Below, piece after piece: positions 1-11,785 of a stretch of DNA of 33,999 bases; within the stretch, counting starts at the first letter, position 1; every line of letters starts with the position of its first letter. A program made the position numbers and the translations under genes. A model generated the notes under the pieces. The model saw nothing but the letters and a program-made list of their open reading frames with translations. It was not told the origin of the DNA and did not search any database. This DNA is from Pseudonocardiales bacterium (lineage in GTDB: Bacteria; Actinomycetota; Actinomycetes; Mycobacteriales; Pseudonocardiaceae): assembly GCA_019244165.1 (NCBI GenBank), contig JAFATA010000019.1, forward strand, positions 1 to 33,999, given 5' to 3'.

Positions 1-225
1 GCCCAGAGCACCCCCGCCGCGGGGGGGTTCCCGGTCACCCAGACCGGCCCCAGCCGGCTATGGGATCGCGTCGAGGAAGCCCACGAGTTCTGGCAACAAG
101 CCGGGCGACCGAGCTACGACCGCTTCGGCATCACCGCCAGCACCACCGAACAGTACGTCTGGTACGACCACCCGGAGGGCGGACACCGCTGGCCACTGCC
201 CACCCCCACGCAGCCACTCGGCTAG
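1..225 (+). CDS. 3' end of a PIMT-like (TgmC-type) methyltransferase, partial
   Basis: The frame is open from base 1 to a TAG at 223-225 and gives 74 residues. They align by eye with the extreme C-terminus of the methyltransferase at 22469-23734: both share the pattern L/W-x-x-[VI]-E-[ED]-A-H, then G-x-P/R, then RFG[IL]T, then a VW-x-D segment and a WPL ending. This C-terminal extension lies beyond the SAM-binding fold in methyltransferases that partner with ATP-grasp peptide ligases. The catalytic part lies outside the window, so activity cannot be judged. It implies a second methyltransferase of this family a few kilobases from the complete one. The family call rests on similarity within the window. 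Confidence 0.6.
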   Translation, partial: AQSTPAAGGFPVTQTGPSRLWDRVEEAHEFWQQAGRPSYDRFGITASTTEQYVWYDHPEGGHRWPLPTPTQPLG

Positions 226-259
226 CGAGGAAAAGCAGGCGCGCCGAGGTGACCGCGAC

Positions 260-382
260 GTGGAGCAGATTCGGGGCGAGATTCGCGACTTCCGGCAGGC
301 CACCACGCCCAGCTTCAACGCGATGCGTGAAGACCTGACCGACCTGCGTGAAGACCTGACCGACTTACGCGCACGAGTCGAG

Positions 383-400
<18 letters not shown>
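260..400 (+). pseudogene. Coiled-coil protein fragment
   Basis: A GTG at 260 opens a charged, helix-prone stretch that contains two copies in a row of the heptad EDLTDLR, the pattern of a coiled coil. After about residue 40 the frame runs into the antisense of the neighbouring TPR relic and loses any protein-like character. It is probably the start of a small coiled-coil protein cut off by rearrangement. No function can be assigned. Confidence 0.35.
329..370 (+). repeat. Two tandem 21-bp units
   Basis: Two adjacent 21-bp units (329-349 and 350-370) differ at only a few bases and encode EDLTDLR twice. This is a coding heptad duplication in the coiled-coil fragment. Confidence 0.7.
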
Positions 401-1615
<1,215 letters not shown>

Positions 1616-1622
1616 TCGACGT

Positions 1623-3899
1623 GTGACGGGGACTGGCCGGTCGCGGAGCGTGGCGGGCAGAATACGTCACGTGCACACCCGAGGGTGGGGAGACCGCGGT
1701 CTGGACCTCGCGTTCGGGGCTGGGCTGCTGGGCTTGCTGGCCGGGCTGGTGTCGCTGACTGTGGTCCTGGTCACTCTGGGTGTGGAGCGGGCCGGTACCT
1801 GGGCGTCGGTGCTCGGCACGAGCCTGGCTCTCGCGGGTGCGCTGGTCGCCCTCGTCACGCGGTGGTGGGGACAGCGCGCCGCGGCGAGGCAGCCGGCAAG
1901 ATCGGATTGGCTGGACCAGGCGGTGACCGACCTCGCCGCCGCGGTGCGTCGCCAGTGGACGCAGGAGGCGGCGGTGCGGTCCCTGCGACGTCCCGAGCCG
2001 ATCCGCATCCGGTGGTCGCCCACCCGCCGGCCGGTGATGGCCAGCCCGGTTCGGCTGCGCCACGACGTGCGTCACGTCCTCGAGTTGTTCCGCACCCTCC
2101 AGGTCCGGCAGCTGGTGGTCCTGGGGGCTCCCGGCGCGGGAAAGACCGTGCTGGCGCTGCTGTTCACCCTCGGTCTGCTAGACCGTCCCTTGCCGGACGA
2201 GCCGGTGCCGGTGCTGCTGAGCGCCTCGTCCTGGGATCCCCGCACCGAGCACCTGCACACATGGCTGGCGCGAAGGATCCTCGAGGAGTATCCGGCGCTG
2301 GCCAACTACGGCCCCGACGCGGCCGAGCGGATGGTCACCCAGAGACGGGTCATGGTGGTCCTGGACGGCTTGGACGAGATGCCCGAAGAGCTGCTACCGC
2401 GGGTCATCGCCGACCTCGATGCTGCCGTCGCTGACAAGTACCCGCTGGTGGTGACCTGCCGCGGTGACGAGTACGAGACCGCGGTGCGCAGGAGTGGCGA
2501 GACCCTGACGCGGGCGGCTGTGCTGGAGATCGAACCCATCGACCTGGACGACGCCGCGGCGTTCCTGACGGCGCCGGGGCCATCGGCTCACGACCGCTGG
2601 GATCACGTGCTGGACCAGCTGCGCTTGCAGCCTGACCTACCGCTGGCGCAAGCGTTGGGAAACCCGCTCATGGTCAGCCTGGCCAGAACCGTCTATGCCG
2701 CCCATGATTCTGATCATCCTAAGCAGCTGCTCGATCTTCACGACCAGGCCGAAGTCGAACGCCACCTGCTCGAAGCGTTTATTCCCGCTGCTTACCACAA
2801 TTCGCCCACCCCACCGAGAACGCTATCGACCTCGGCGCAAGAACGTTATTCGCTAGAACAGGCCCGCCAGTGGTTGACCTTCCTTGCCCGCCGCTTCGGC
2901 ACCGAGGACCTGGCGTGGTGGAAGTTAGTCGACACCCTCCCCAGATCGACCCGCGTGATATCCGCCGGGCTCACCGTCGGGCTCCCCCTCGGGTTGGTCT
3001 TCGTGTTCGCGGATGTCCTTGCCGGGACGGGTGTCGTTCACACCACTCACCGCCTTGGGGGCCTCCTGTCTGGTCTCTGTTTAAGTCTCCTGTTCGGTCT
3101 GGTGACCGGCCTTTCCTACGGTGCGAGACAGCGGCCGGAACCGGTGCGTGTCGAAATGCGATTCCGAGGAACGCTGGCGCGGTTCCTGCGTTGGCTCGTG
3201 CTCGGTCTCGCGATGGGTGTCGTCGTCGGTTCCGGGTTTGGTCTCCCGTCCGGAGGGGCGCTCGCGTTCGGGGTGGCGTCTGGGTGCGGGCTCGCGGCGC
3301 TGGTGTGGCTGGACATCCCCGCCGAGGTGGCAAAGGTGTCCAGTCCGGGAGTCGTCCTGAAGCAGGACCGCACCGCCGCGTACGCATTCGGCCTAGCAGG
3401 GGCGCTACCGTTCGGGCTCGTGGGGAGCCTGGTGGTCGGGTTCCCACCTGGACGTGCGTTCGGTGTCATCGGTGGCGTTGGGGCGATGCTGGTCGGTGCG
3501 CTGATGGGCGGCCTCGCCTGTGGGACCGCAGGTGGCCGCGCGTATGGGCGCGTGGGGGGCTGCGTGTTCGCCCTCGTCGGCGCCGTCGACGGTAGCCTCG
3601 TGTTCGCACTGCCCCACCCCGGGTCGCACGCGATTCTTGGACTTGCCAACGGGATAATCAATGGGCTTGTCGTCGGATGGCTGGGCCTGCTGTCGAGGGC
3701 GTGGGGAGCCTATACGGTCAGCCGGATCTGGCTGGCCCTGCGCGGTGCGCAGCCGTGGCGGCTGATGCGGTTCCTGGAGGACGCCCACCGCAGGGGAGTG
3801 CTGCGCCAGTCCGGCGCGACCTACCAGTTCCGCCATGCCCGGGTGCAGAAGCACCTCGTGCACAGCGTCAGAGATCGAGGGCGGCGCGCAGCGCGGTAG
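1623..3899 (+). CDS. NACHT-family NTPase with membrane domain
   Basis: This 758-residue protein has two hydrophobic helices near the N-terminus (about 28-50 and 60-80), then a NACHT/STAND NTPase core with Walker A GAPGAGKT at 168-175 and Walker B VMVVLDGLDE at about 243-252. A long glycine-rich hydrophobic half (about 440-690) looks like several membrane helices, and a short basic tail follows. NACHT proteins act as nucleotide-dependent signalling switches, and some bacterial members are antiphage proteins; no role is proven for this architecture. The start is a GTG with no strong ribosome site, so a slightly later start is possible. Two rare TTA codons (2925, 3081) fall in frame. The 3' end overlaps the convergent toxin gene by 32 bp. 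Confidence 0.8.
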   Translation: MTGTGRSRSVAGRIRHVHTRGWGDRGLDLAFGAGLLGLLAGLVSLTVVLVTLGVERAGTWASVLGTSLALAGALVALVTRWWGQRAAARQPARSDWLDQAVTDLAAAVRRQWTQEAAVRSLRRPEPIRIRWSPTRRPVMASPVRLRHDVRHVLELFRTLQVRQLVVLGAPGAGKTVLALLFTLGLLDRPLPDEPVPVLLSASSWDPRTEHLHTWLARRILEEYPALANYGPDAAERMVTQRRVMVVLDGLDEMPEELLPRVIADLDAAVADKYPLVVTCRGDEYETAVRRSGETLTRAAVLEIEPIDLDDAAAFLTAPGPSAHDRWDHVLDQLRLQPDLPLAQALGNPLMVSLARTVYAAHDSDHPKQLLDLHDQAEVERHLLEAFIPAAYHNSPTPPRTLSTSAQERYSLEQARQWLTFLARRFGTEDLAWWKLVDTLPRSTRVISAGLTVGLPLGLVFVFADVLAGTGVVHTTHRLGGLLSGLCLSLLFGLVTGLSYGARQRPEPVRVEMRFRGTLARFLRWLVLGLAMGVVVGSGFGLPSGGALAFGVASGCGLAALVWLDIPAEVAKVSSPGVVLKQDRTAAYAFGLAGALPFGLVGSLVVGFPPGRAFGVIGGVGAMLVGALMGGLACGTAGGRAYGRVGGCVFALVGAVDGSLVFALPHPGSHAILGLANGIINGLVVGWLGLLSRAWGAYTVSRIWLALRGAQPWRLMRFLEDAHRRGVLRQSGATYQFRHARVQKHLVHSVRDRGRRAAR

Positions 3900-4164
3900 C
3901 AAGCCGCTCCAGGGCCGGCGGGTCCAGCTCGCCGACCCGCTCCCGCAGCCAGCCGCGGTAGAAACGCGACAGGTTGCCTGCGGACACCCAGCCGTGGCCC
4001 TCGATAGGGACCGCCAGGATGTCCTGCAGATCGTCGGTCGTGATCGGGGCGCCGAGCAACCACGGCCGCGAGGACTGGTTGATCCCGTCGCTGGACACGA
4101 TCACGACGAAGGGTTGACGGGGCGAGCCTTGAGGGACATAGGACCAGATCTCACCCCGCCGCAC
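3868..4164 (-). CDS. PemK/MazF-type toxin (endoribonuclease family)
   Basis: The 98-residue product begins VRRGEIWSYVP and continues with VVIVSSDGIN, LGAPITT and HGWVSAGNLSRFYRGWL. This is the beta-barrel layout of the PemK/MazF family, whose toxins are usually mRNA interferases. The RGEIW start and the paired [VI]-V-S strand are typical of the family. The start is GTG at 4164 and overlaps the end of the upstream antitoxin gene by 14 bp, the usual coupling of a type II toxin-antitoxin pair. Its 3' end overlaps the end of the NACHT gene on the opposite strand. Target specificity cannot be read from the sequence. Confidence 0.85.
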   Translation of the reverse strand: MRRGEIWSYVPQGSPRQPFVVIVSSDGINQSSRPWLLGAPITTDDLQDILAVPIEGHGWVSAGNLSRFYRGWLRERVGELDPPALERLATALRAALDL

Positions 4165-4372
4165 GGTACCTCTGCGCCTCGATCAACTCCGCCTCATCAG
4201 CCAGCGCGTCAGCAAGCACGTCACCAGCCGGGCCGGCGCCCGTGCGTACCGCTTCCCGGCGGGCAGCTCGGGACAGCCAGGCAGACACCGACATGCCATC
4301 GCGGGCAGCGGCGCGCTCCACCAGATTCAGAGCGGTCACGTCCAACGACAGGGTTACCTTGCGAGTTGCCAC
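4151..4372 (-). CDS. Ribbon-helix-helix type antitoxin
   Basis: This is a 73-residue protein starting at GTG 4372. The N-terminus, ATRKVTLSLDVTALNLVERA, fits the beta strand and first helix of a ribbon-helix-helix DNA-binding fold. A second helix (SVSAWLSRAAR) and an acidic C-terminal tail that would wrap the toxin follow. Its place directly before the PemK/MazF gene, with a 14-bp overlap, identifies it as the cognate antitoxin. By analogy with the class it probably represses its own promoter. It lies 27 bp after the hisS stop on the same strand, so read-through from hisS is possible. Confidence 0.8.
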   Translation of the reverse strand: MATRKVTLSLDVTALNLVERAAARDGMSVSAWLSRAARREAVRTGAGPAGDVLADALADEAELIEAQRYRAAG

Positions 4373-4399
4373 ACCGATTACCGTACCGCCTGCGGATCG

Positions 4400-5698
4400 C
4401 TAGCAGCGGGAGCGGGACGCGTAGGCCGCGACCTCGGCGAGTCCGACCTGGGTCTGCTCGCCGGAGTCCATGTTGCGCACGGTGACGACGTGGGCCTGTT
4501 GCTCGTCCGGGCCGTAGATCAGGGCTAACCGGGCGTGCTGGTCGTGTGCCCAGCTCAGCTGTCTCGCCAGCTTGCGGGAAGAGCCGAGGTAGACGCCGGT
4601 GCGCAGGCCCTGCGCGCGGAGCTGGGCGGCCAAGGACATGATGGTCTCCTCGGCCCCGAGCACGGTCAGCGCCACATCCAAGCCGCGCTGATCGGTCACA
4701 TCGGCCGGACGCATCGCGAGGATGCGTTCGACGCCGATCGAGCCGCCGCACGCCGGCAGGTCCGGTCCGCCGAGGGCAGCGACCAGACCGTCGTAGCGCC
4801 CGCCCGAGGCGATCGAGCCGGGGTAACCGGGCGCGGTGACTTCGAAGATCGGGCCGGTGTAGTAGTCCAGCCCCCGGACCATCCGCGGGGTGAACACCAC
4901 CCGGCCGGCGGGCAGGCTCCCGGCGGTCAGTTCCAGCAGGCGGTCCACCTCGGCCAGCCCCAGCCGGCCACGCTCGGTGGTGTCGAGTTGCTTGCGCACC
5001 CGGTCGGTGTTGGGTGTGGTGAGGTCGGCGACCAGGCTTTCCGCGGTGGCGCTGGGCAGCCCCCGGGTGACCAGCTCGGCGCACACCGCCTCCGGGGCGA
5101 GCTTGTCCAGCTTGTCGAGGCTGCCGAGCACCCGCTCGCCCAGCGCCGGCTCGACCTGGTAGGCCTCCAGCAGCCCGCGCAGTGCCTGCCGGGAGTTGAC
5201 GAGAAACTGCACGTCAGGAACGCCGAGGGCGGCGAGCCCGTCGTGCACGGCACACACGATCTCCGCGTCCGCCAGCGGGGAGGCCGAACCCACCGTGTCG
5301 ATGTCGCATTGGGCGAACTCGCGGAAGCGGCCTTTGGCGGGGCGGTCGGCCCGCCAGACCGGGCCGATGGTGTATCGCTTGTAGGGCGAGGGCAGCTTGC
5401 TGCCGTACGTTCCGACGACGCGCGCCAAGGGCACCGTGTGGTCGTAGCGCAGGGCGAGGTCGGCTTCACCGCTGGCCTCGTGGACACCCCGTTTGAGTAT
5501 CTTGAAGATCAGCGCTGAGGCTTCCTCGCCGAGCTTGCCGGCGAAGACCTCTAGTCGCTCGAACGTCGGGGTCTCCAGCGGGTCGAAGCCATACCGCTCG
5601 AACACCGCGCCGATGGCGTCGAACGCCGTCTTGCGGCGGCGCACCTCATTAGCCAGGAAATCCCTGGTCCCTGATGGTGGCTCGGCGGCCCGCGCCAT
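4400..5698 (-). CDS. hisS: Histidine-tRNA ligase (HisRS)
   Basis: This is a 432-residue class II aminoacyl-tRNA synthetase that charges tRNA-His. Motifs seen are the N-terminal PPSGTRDF, the motif 2 region FREFAQCDIDTVG, the histidine-binding RGLDYYTGPIFEV and SGGRYDGL, and a C-terminal anticodon-binding domain. The start at 5698 is fixed by AGGAGG eight bases upstream; an upstream ATG at 5740 lies at the end of clpB and is unlikely. It follows clpB on the same strand with 41 bp between. The motif 2 wording (FREFAQCDID) is closer to the archaeal/eukaryotic-like HisRS branch than to the usual bacterial form, so this may be a second or horizontally acquired HisRS. That is an impression, not a computed result. 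Confidence 0.9.
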   Translation of the reverse strand: MARAAEPPSGTRDFLANEVRRRKTAFDAIGAVFERYGFDPLETPTFERLEVFAGKLGEEASALIFKILKRGVHEASGEADLALRYDHTVPLARVVGTYGSKLPSPYKRYTIGPVWRADRPAKGRFREFAQCDIDTVGSASPLADAEIVCAVHDGLAALGVPDVQFLVNSRQALRGLLEAYQVEPALGERVLGSLDKLDKLAPEAVCAELVTRGLPSATAESLVADLTTPNTDRVRKQLDTTERGRLGLAEVDRLLELTAGSLPAGRVVFTPRMVRGLDYYTGPIFEVTAPGYPGSIASGGRYDGLVAALGGPDLPACGGSIGVERILAMRPADVTDQRGLDVALTVLGAEETIMSLAAQLRAQGLRTGVYLGSSRKLARQLSWAHDQHARLALIYGPDEQQAHVVTVRNMDSGEQTQVGLAEVAAYASRSRC

Positions 5699-5739
5699 GA
5701 GCGTGTCCTCCTGCGAACGCTGCGAACGGGAGTGGAGCA

Positions 5740-8346
<2,607 letters not shown>

Positions 8347-8409
8347 GCTCGAAGCGTTCCCTTCGCGGGGTCGTCTCACCGACATTCTGCAGTGTGCAAC
8401 GCAAGGAAA

Positions 8410-8430
8410 GTTGAAGGTGTTCCGCTCAAC
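8410..8430. promoter_or_regulatory. HAIR-like HspR operator before clpB
   Basis: GTTGAAG, seven bases, GCTCAAC matches the HAIR layout (CTTGAGT-N7-ACTCAAG) in most positions of both half sites with exact spacing. It lies about 64 bp upstream of the clpB start. HspR repression of clpB is known in streptomycetes. Its presence here is inferred from the match. Confidence 0.7.
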
Positions 8431-8848
8431 TCTGTCTGTCGCTGGGTCCCCAGCGGCGGGAGGCTGGCGCGCAGCTGCGCGACGGCGGTATCGCGGATCA
8501 GCCCGTTACCCTGGGTGAAATCCTGATGGGCGAAGTTTCTGCGCTGCGCCCAACCACCCACCAAAGTTGAGTTCGCACGCTCACGCTCCCACCAGCCCCA
8601 AGACCCTAACAACATCAACAAACCAACCGAAGATCAACATACGGGCCCCGGCAAGCCACCCTGCAACCCCCGCAAATGATCTGCGAGGCCTCCTCCGAGA
8701 CTACGATCATACTCGCTGAGGTCTCGGAACGTTCTTGACTACCGGTGGCTTATGGAGAGTGGCATACCTCGCTCGGGGCCTTACGGCCGGTACCATCACA
8801 GGCCTTAGACCACCTGTCCACGGGCCAGCTGACAATAAGGAGTCCACC
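8431..8848. other. Divergent intergenic region clpB/thrS
   Basis: No gene is supported here. A second partial HAIR-like half pair (GTTGAGT near 8566, GCTCA near 8579) has the wrong spacing. A TTGACT at 8735-8740 could be a -35 for thrS, but no good -10 is seen at a normal distance. AAGGAG just before 8849 is the thrS ribosome site. No T-box structure was recognised. Confidence 0.4.
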
Positions 8849-10882
8849 GTGCCTGCATCTTGTCCCGAAGTCATGGCCGAACGCGTTTTGGTCCCGGCCG
8901 GGACGACGTGTGGCGAAGCCATCGCGGCCACCAAGCTACCCATGGCCGGGCCCAATGCGATCGTGGTAGTTCGTTTGCCTGATCGGACGTTGAAGGATCT
9001 TGACTGGACGCCGGACAGAGAAGTCGAGGTTGAACCGGTCGCAATAGGCGACGCTGACGGCCTGAACGTGTTGCGCCACTCCACCGCACATGTGCTCGCC
9101 CAGGCTGTCCAGGATCTTTACCCGGAGGCGAAGCTCGGCATCGGTCCGCCTATTGAGGACGGGTTCTACTACGACTTCGACGTCTCCAAACCTTTTCAGT
9201 CCGATGATCTGGAGCGCATAGAGACGCGCATGCAGGAGATCATCAAGACGGGGCAGCGATTCCAGCGGAGGGTCTTTCCCTCCTTGGATACCGCGAGGGC
9301 CGAGTTGGTGAACGAGCCGTACAAACTGGAGCTCATCGACATCAAGGGCGAGACCAACACGGGCGAGGTCATGGAGGTCGGGTGCGGGGATCTGACCATC
9401 TACGACAACATCGACCCGCGCACCGGAGAGACCTACTGGTCGGATCTGTGCCGCGGTCCACATCTGCCATCCACGAAGCTGATCAGCGCGTTCAAGCTCA
9501 CGCGCAACGCGGCGGCGTACTGGCGAGGCGACGAGAAAAACCAACAGCTACAGCGGATCTACGGCACCGCATGGCCAACCCGCGACCAGTTGAAGGATTA
9601 CCTACGCCGGCTTGAGGAGGCCGCCAAACGCGACCATCGCAGGATCGGTGAAGATCTGGACCTGTTCACCTTCAGCAACGAGATCGGCCGTGGCCTGCCG
9701 TTGTGGATGCCCAACGGCACGATTATACGGGACGAGTTGGAGGGATGGGCTCGCGAGACCGAGCGCCGGCTGGGGTATCAGCGGGTCGTCACACCACACA
9801 TCACCAAAGACGCTCTATACTACTTATCCGGGCATCTGCCGTACTATCGGGAAGACCTGTACTCGCCTATCGACATCGAGGGAGAGCAGTACTACCTCAG
9901 GCCGATGAACTGCCCCCATCACCACATGATCTACCGGGCGCGGCCCCGCAGCTACCGGGAATTGCCGTTCAAGATCGCCGAGTATGGCACGGTGTACCGG
10001 TTCGAACGCAGCGGCCAGTTGCACGGAATCATGCGGACCCGCGGGTTCACGCAGAATGATGCCCACATCTACTGCACGCTGGACCAGGCCAAGGACCAAT
10101 TCCTTGAAGTCATGCATATGCATGATGACTACTACCGTGGGCTGGGGATCACGGACTTCTACATGGTTCTTGCATTGCGGGACCCGGCTAACACCGACAA
10201 GTACCACGATGACGGGGAGATGTGGCGTAACGCCGAACGCATTACCCGAGAGGCGATGGAGGAATCCAACATCCCCTATATTGAAGAGTTGGGCGGCGCG
10301 GCGCACTACGGTCCGAAGGTTGATTTCATCATCCGAGCCGTCACCGGTAAGGAGTTCGCGGCCTCAACGAACCAGGTGGATCTGTACACGCCGCAACGGT
10401 TCGAGCTCACCTACCACGACGCGGATGGAGCCGAGAAACCGGTTGCGGTGATTCACCGGGCTCCGCTTGGTTCCCACGAGCGGTTCGTCGGTTTCTTGAC
10501 CGAGCACTTCGCGGGCGCGTTCCCCGTCTGGCTCGCTCCGGAGCAGGTGCGGGTCATCCCGATCATGCCTGATCTGACGGACTACGCTAACAAAGTGCGC
10601 GACATTTTGTTCGACGCCAGTCTGCGTGTTGACGTCGATACCAGTGATGGTCGGTTGCCGGCGAAGATTCGCGTCGCCGTAACCCGCAAGATCCCCCTGA
10701 TACTCGTCGTGGGTCGCCGCGAGGCCGAGCAGCAGACGGTGTCCGTGCGGTACCGGTCCGGCGAGGAGAGATCGATGTCGGTGAATGCCTTCGTAGCGCA
10801 CGCCGTCGAGCTAGTGCGCAGTAAGAGCCTGGAGGGTGCCGGGCACTTGCGGGGAACAAACGATGTAAACTCCGAAAGCTAA
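8849..10882 (+). CDS. thrS: Threonine-tRNA ligase (ThrRS), probably an accessory copy
   Basis: This is a 677-residue class II synthetase with the normal domain order: TGS-like start, editing domain with H77-x3-H81 (RHSTAHVLAQ) and CRGPHLPST, catalytic core with zinc Cys in MNCPHHH, motif 2 TVYRFERSGQLHG and NDAHIYC, then the anticodon-binding domain. All catalytic residues I can identify are present. The start is GTG 8849 with AAGGAG seven bases before it. Codon use is less GC-biased than in its neighbours (ATA and GTT codons, and a TTA at 9824). The MNCPHHHMIYRAR and FTQNDAHIYC wording differs from the usual actinobacterial ThrRS (MNCPMHCLIFRAR, LTMDDAHIFC). A second, acquired copy is therefore likely, possibly a resistance form, but the rest of the genome is not visible. 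Confidence 0.9.
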   Translation: MPASCPEVMAERVLVPAGTTCGEAIAATKLPMAGPNAIVVVRLPDRTLKDLDWTPDREVEVEPVAIGDADGLNVLRHSTAHVLAQAVQDLYPEAKLGIGPPIEDGFYYDFDVSKPFQSDDLERIETRMQEIIKTGQRFQRRVFPSLDTARAELVNEPYKLELIDIKGETNTGEVMEVGCGDLTIYDNIDPRTGETYWSDLCRGPHLPSTKLISAFKLTRNAAAYWRGDEKNQQLQRIYGTAWPTRDQLKDYLRRLEEAAKRDHRRIGEDLDLFTFSNEIGRGLPLWMPNGTIIRDELEGWARETERRLGYQRVVTPHITKDALYYLSGHLPYYREDLYSPIDIEGEQYYLRPMNCPHHHMIYRARPRSYRELPFKIAEYGTVYRFERSGQLHGIMRTRGFTQNDAHIYCTLDQAKDQFLEVMHMHDDYYRGLGITDFYMVLALRDPANTDKYHDDGEMWRNAERITREAMEESNIPYIEELGGAAHYGPKVDFIIRAVTGKEFAASTNQVDLYTPQRFELTYHDADGAEKPVAVIHRAPLGSHERFVGFLTEHFAGAFPVWLAPEQVRVIPIMPDLTDYANKVRDILFDASLRVDVDTSDGRLPAKIRVAVTRKIPLILVVGRREAEQQTVSVRYRSGEERSMSVNAFVAHAVELVRSKSLEGAGHLRGTNDVNSES

Positions 10883-10943
10883 GGCGTCGAGCTAACAACA
10901 TAACAACGGGGTGTCGGTGAAGGATATTGCCTTCCGTCATTTG

Positions 10944-11756
10944 CTAGCCATAGGGTCCCTTCTCGTGTTTTCCGAGTAGGCGCAAGAGGCGATCCGATGC
11001 GCCGTCAAGCACGTGCGGGGGCATTCGATAGTTCAGAAAAGGGAAAAACCGCTGGCTGATGAAGCGGCGCCCGTATGCGGTTGTGAGTAGATAACGGGTA
11101 CGTTCGGACTGGTTTTGTGCGCCCCGATGCCAGGTCTGACTGTTGATGAGATACACGTCCCCAGCCTGTGCGAAGAGTGATGTCGGAGCCACCCCTGACG
11201 GGAGAGTTGGCTTGTATTCGGGCGCTCGTCCCGTCAGGTGGCTTCCGGCTACGACTTGCGTCGGGCCGAATATCTCGGCTTCCACGTCACTGAGAGCCGC
11301 CATGACGTTCAAGCTGTAGCAAGGCAGAGGACCTGTGTTCTCCGGGATGGCGGGCAGATGAGCCAGGAAGGGGAAGAAGAGTACGTCATCGATGTGCCAG
11401 TTGACGATCCCTTTTCCTCTTGGAGTGCGGATGGCGTTCTGTGCGACGACATGACAGTCTGTGCCGAGAATCTGTTCCACGAGGCTGATGACGGGTTCCA
11501 GGATGAGCAGGTCTCGAAAGGCTTGGTGATACTCGAACGTGCGCATGAGGCTCACGTTGCCACGTACAAGGTCTAGCTGCGCATTCTCGTGAGTTTTAGG
11601 GTCCAGGTATCGTTTCTCGACCAACTCCCGGAGATGCTGTGTCCGATCTGTCGGTATGATGGCGCGTAAGACGACGAATCCCCGCTGATGAAATTCGCGG
11701 ACGGCAGGCCCGATCAGGATGTCTGTGTCAAGTGACGTTCTACTAATTCCGTTCAC
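10944..11756 (-). CDS. Phytanoyl-CoA dioxygenase (PhyH) family oxygenase
   Basis: This 270-residue protein has the iron-binding triad of Fe(II)/2-oxoglutarate oxygenases: H121-x-D123 in NWHIDD, distal H210 in NSQTWHRG, and a following arginine (R219 or R221) that would bind 2-oxoglutarate. The PhyH signatures HQRGFVVL at the N-terminus and GPTQVVAGSH are present. The family hydroxylates or otherwise oxidises carbon centres in many natural-product pathways; the substrate here is unknown. It starts at GTG 11756, 29 bp after the 185-residue protein, as the last gene of a three-gene operon. GC is clearly lower than in the flanking chromosome, a sign of transfer. It is convergent with thrS. Confidence 0.85.
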   Translation of the reverse strand: MNGISRTSLDTDILIGPAVREFHQRGFVVLRAIIPTDRTQHLRELVEKRYLDPKTHENAQLDLVRGNVSLMRTFEYHQAFRDLLILEPVISLVEQILGTDCHVVAQNAIRTPRGKGIVNWHIDDVLFFPFLAHLPAIPENTGPLPCYSLNVMAALSDVEAEIFGPTQVVAGSHLTGRAPEYKPTLPSGVAPTSLFAQAGDVYLINSQTWHRGAQNQSERTRYLLTTAYGRRFISQRFFPFLNYRMPPHVLDGASDRLLRLLGKHEKGPYG

Positions 11757-11785
11757 TCTTTACTATTCATATGAAGGATATACCG

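Noticed and set aside
8376..8621. 81-codon minus-strand frame upstream of clpB
   Set aside because: It covers the HAIR-like operator and has no signature or ribosome site.
8700..8848. T-box or tRNA-like leader before thrS
   Set aside because: I could not find a specifier loop or the T-box sequence.
10919..10934. Small hairpin GAAGG/CCTTC between thrS and the PhyH gene
   Set aside because: Only five base pairs and no T tract; too weak to call a terminator.
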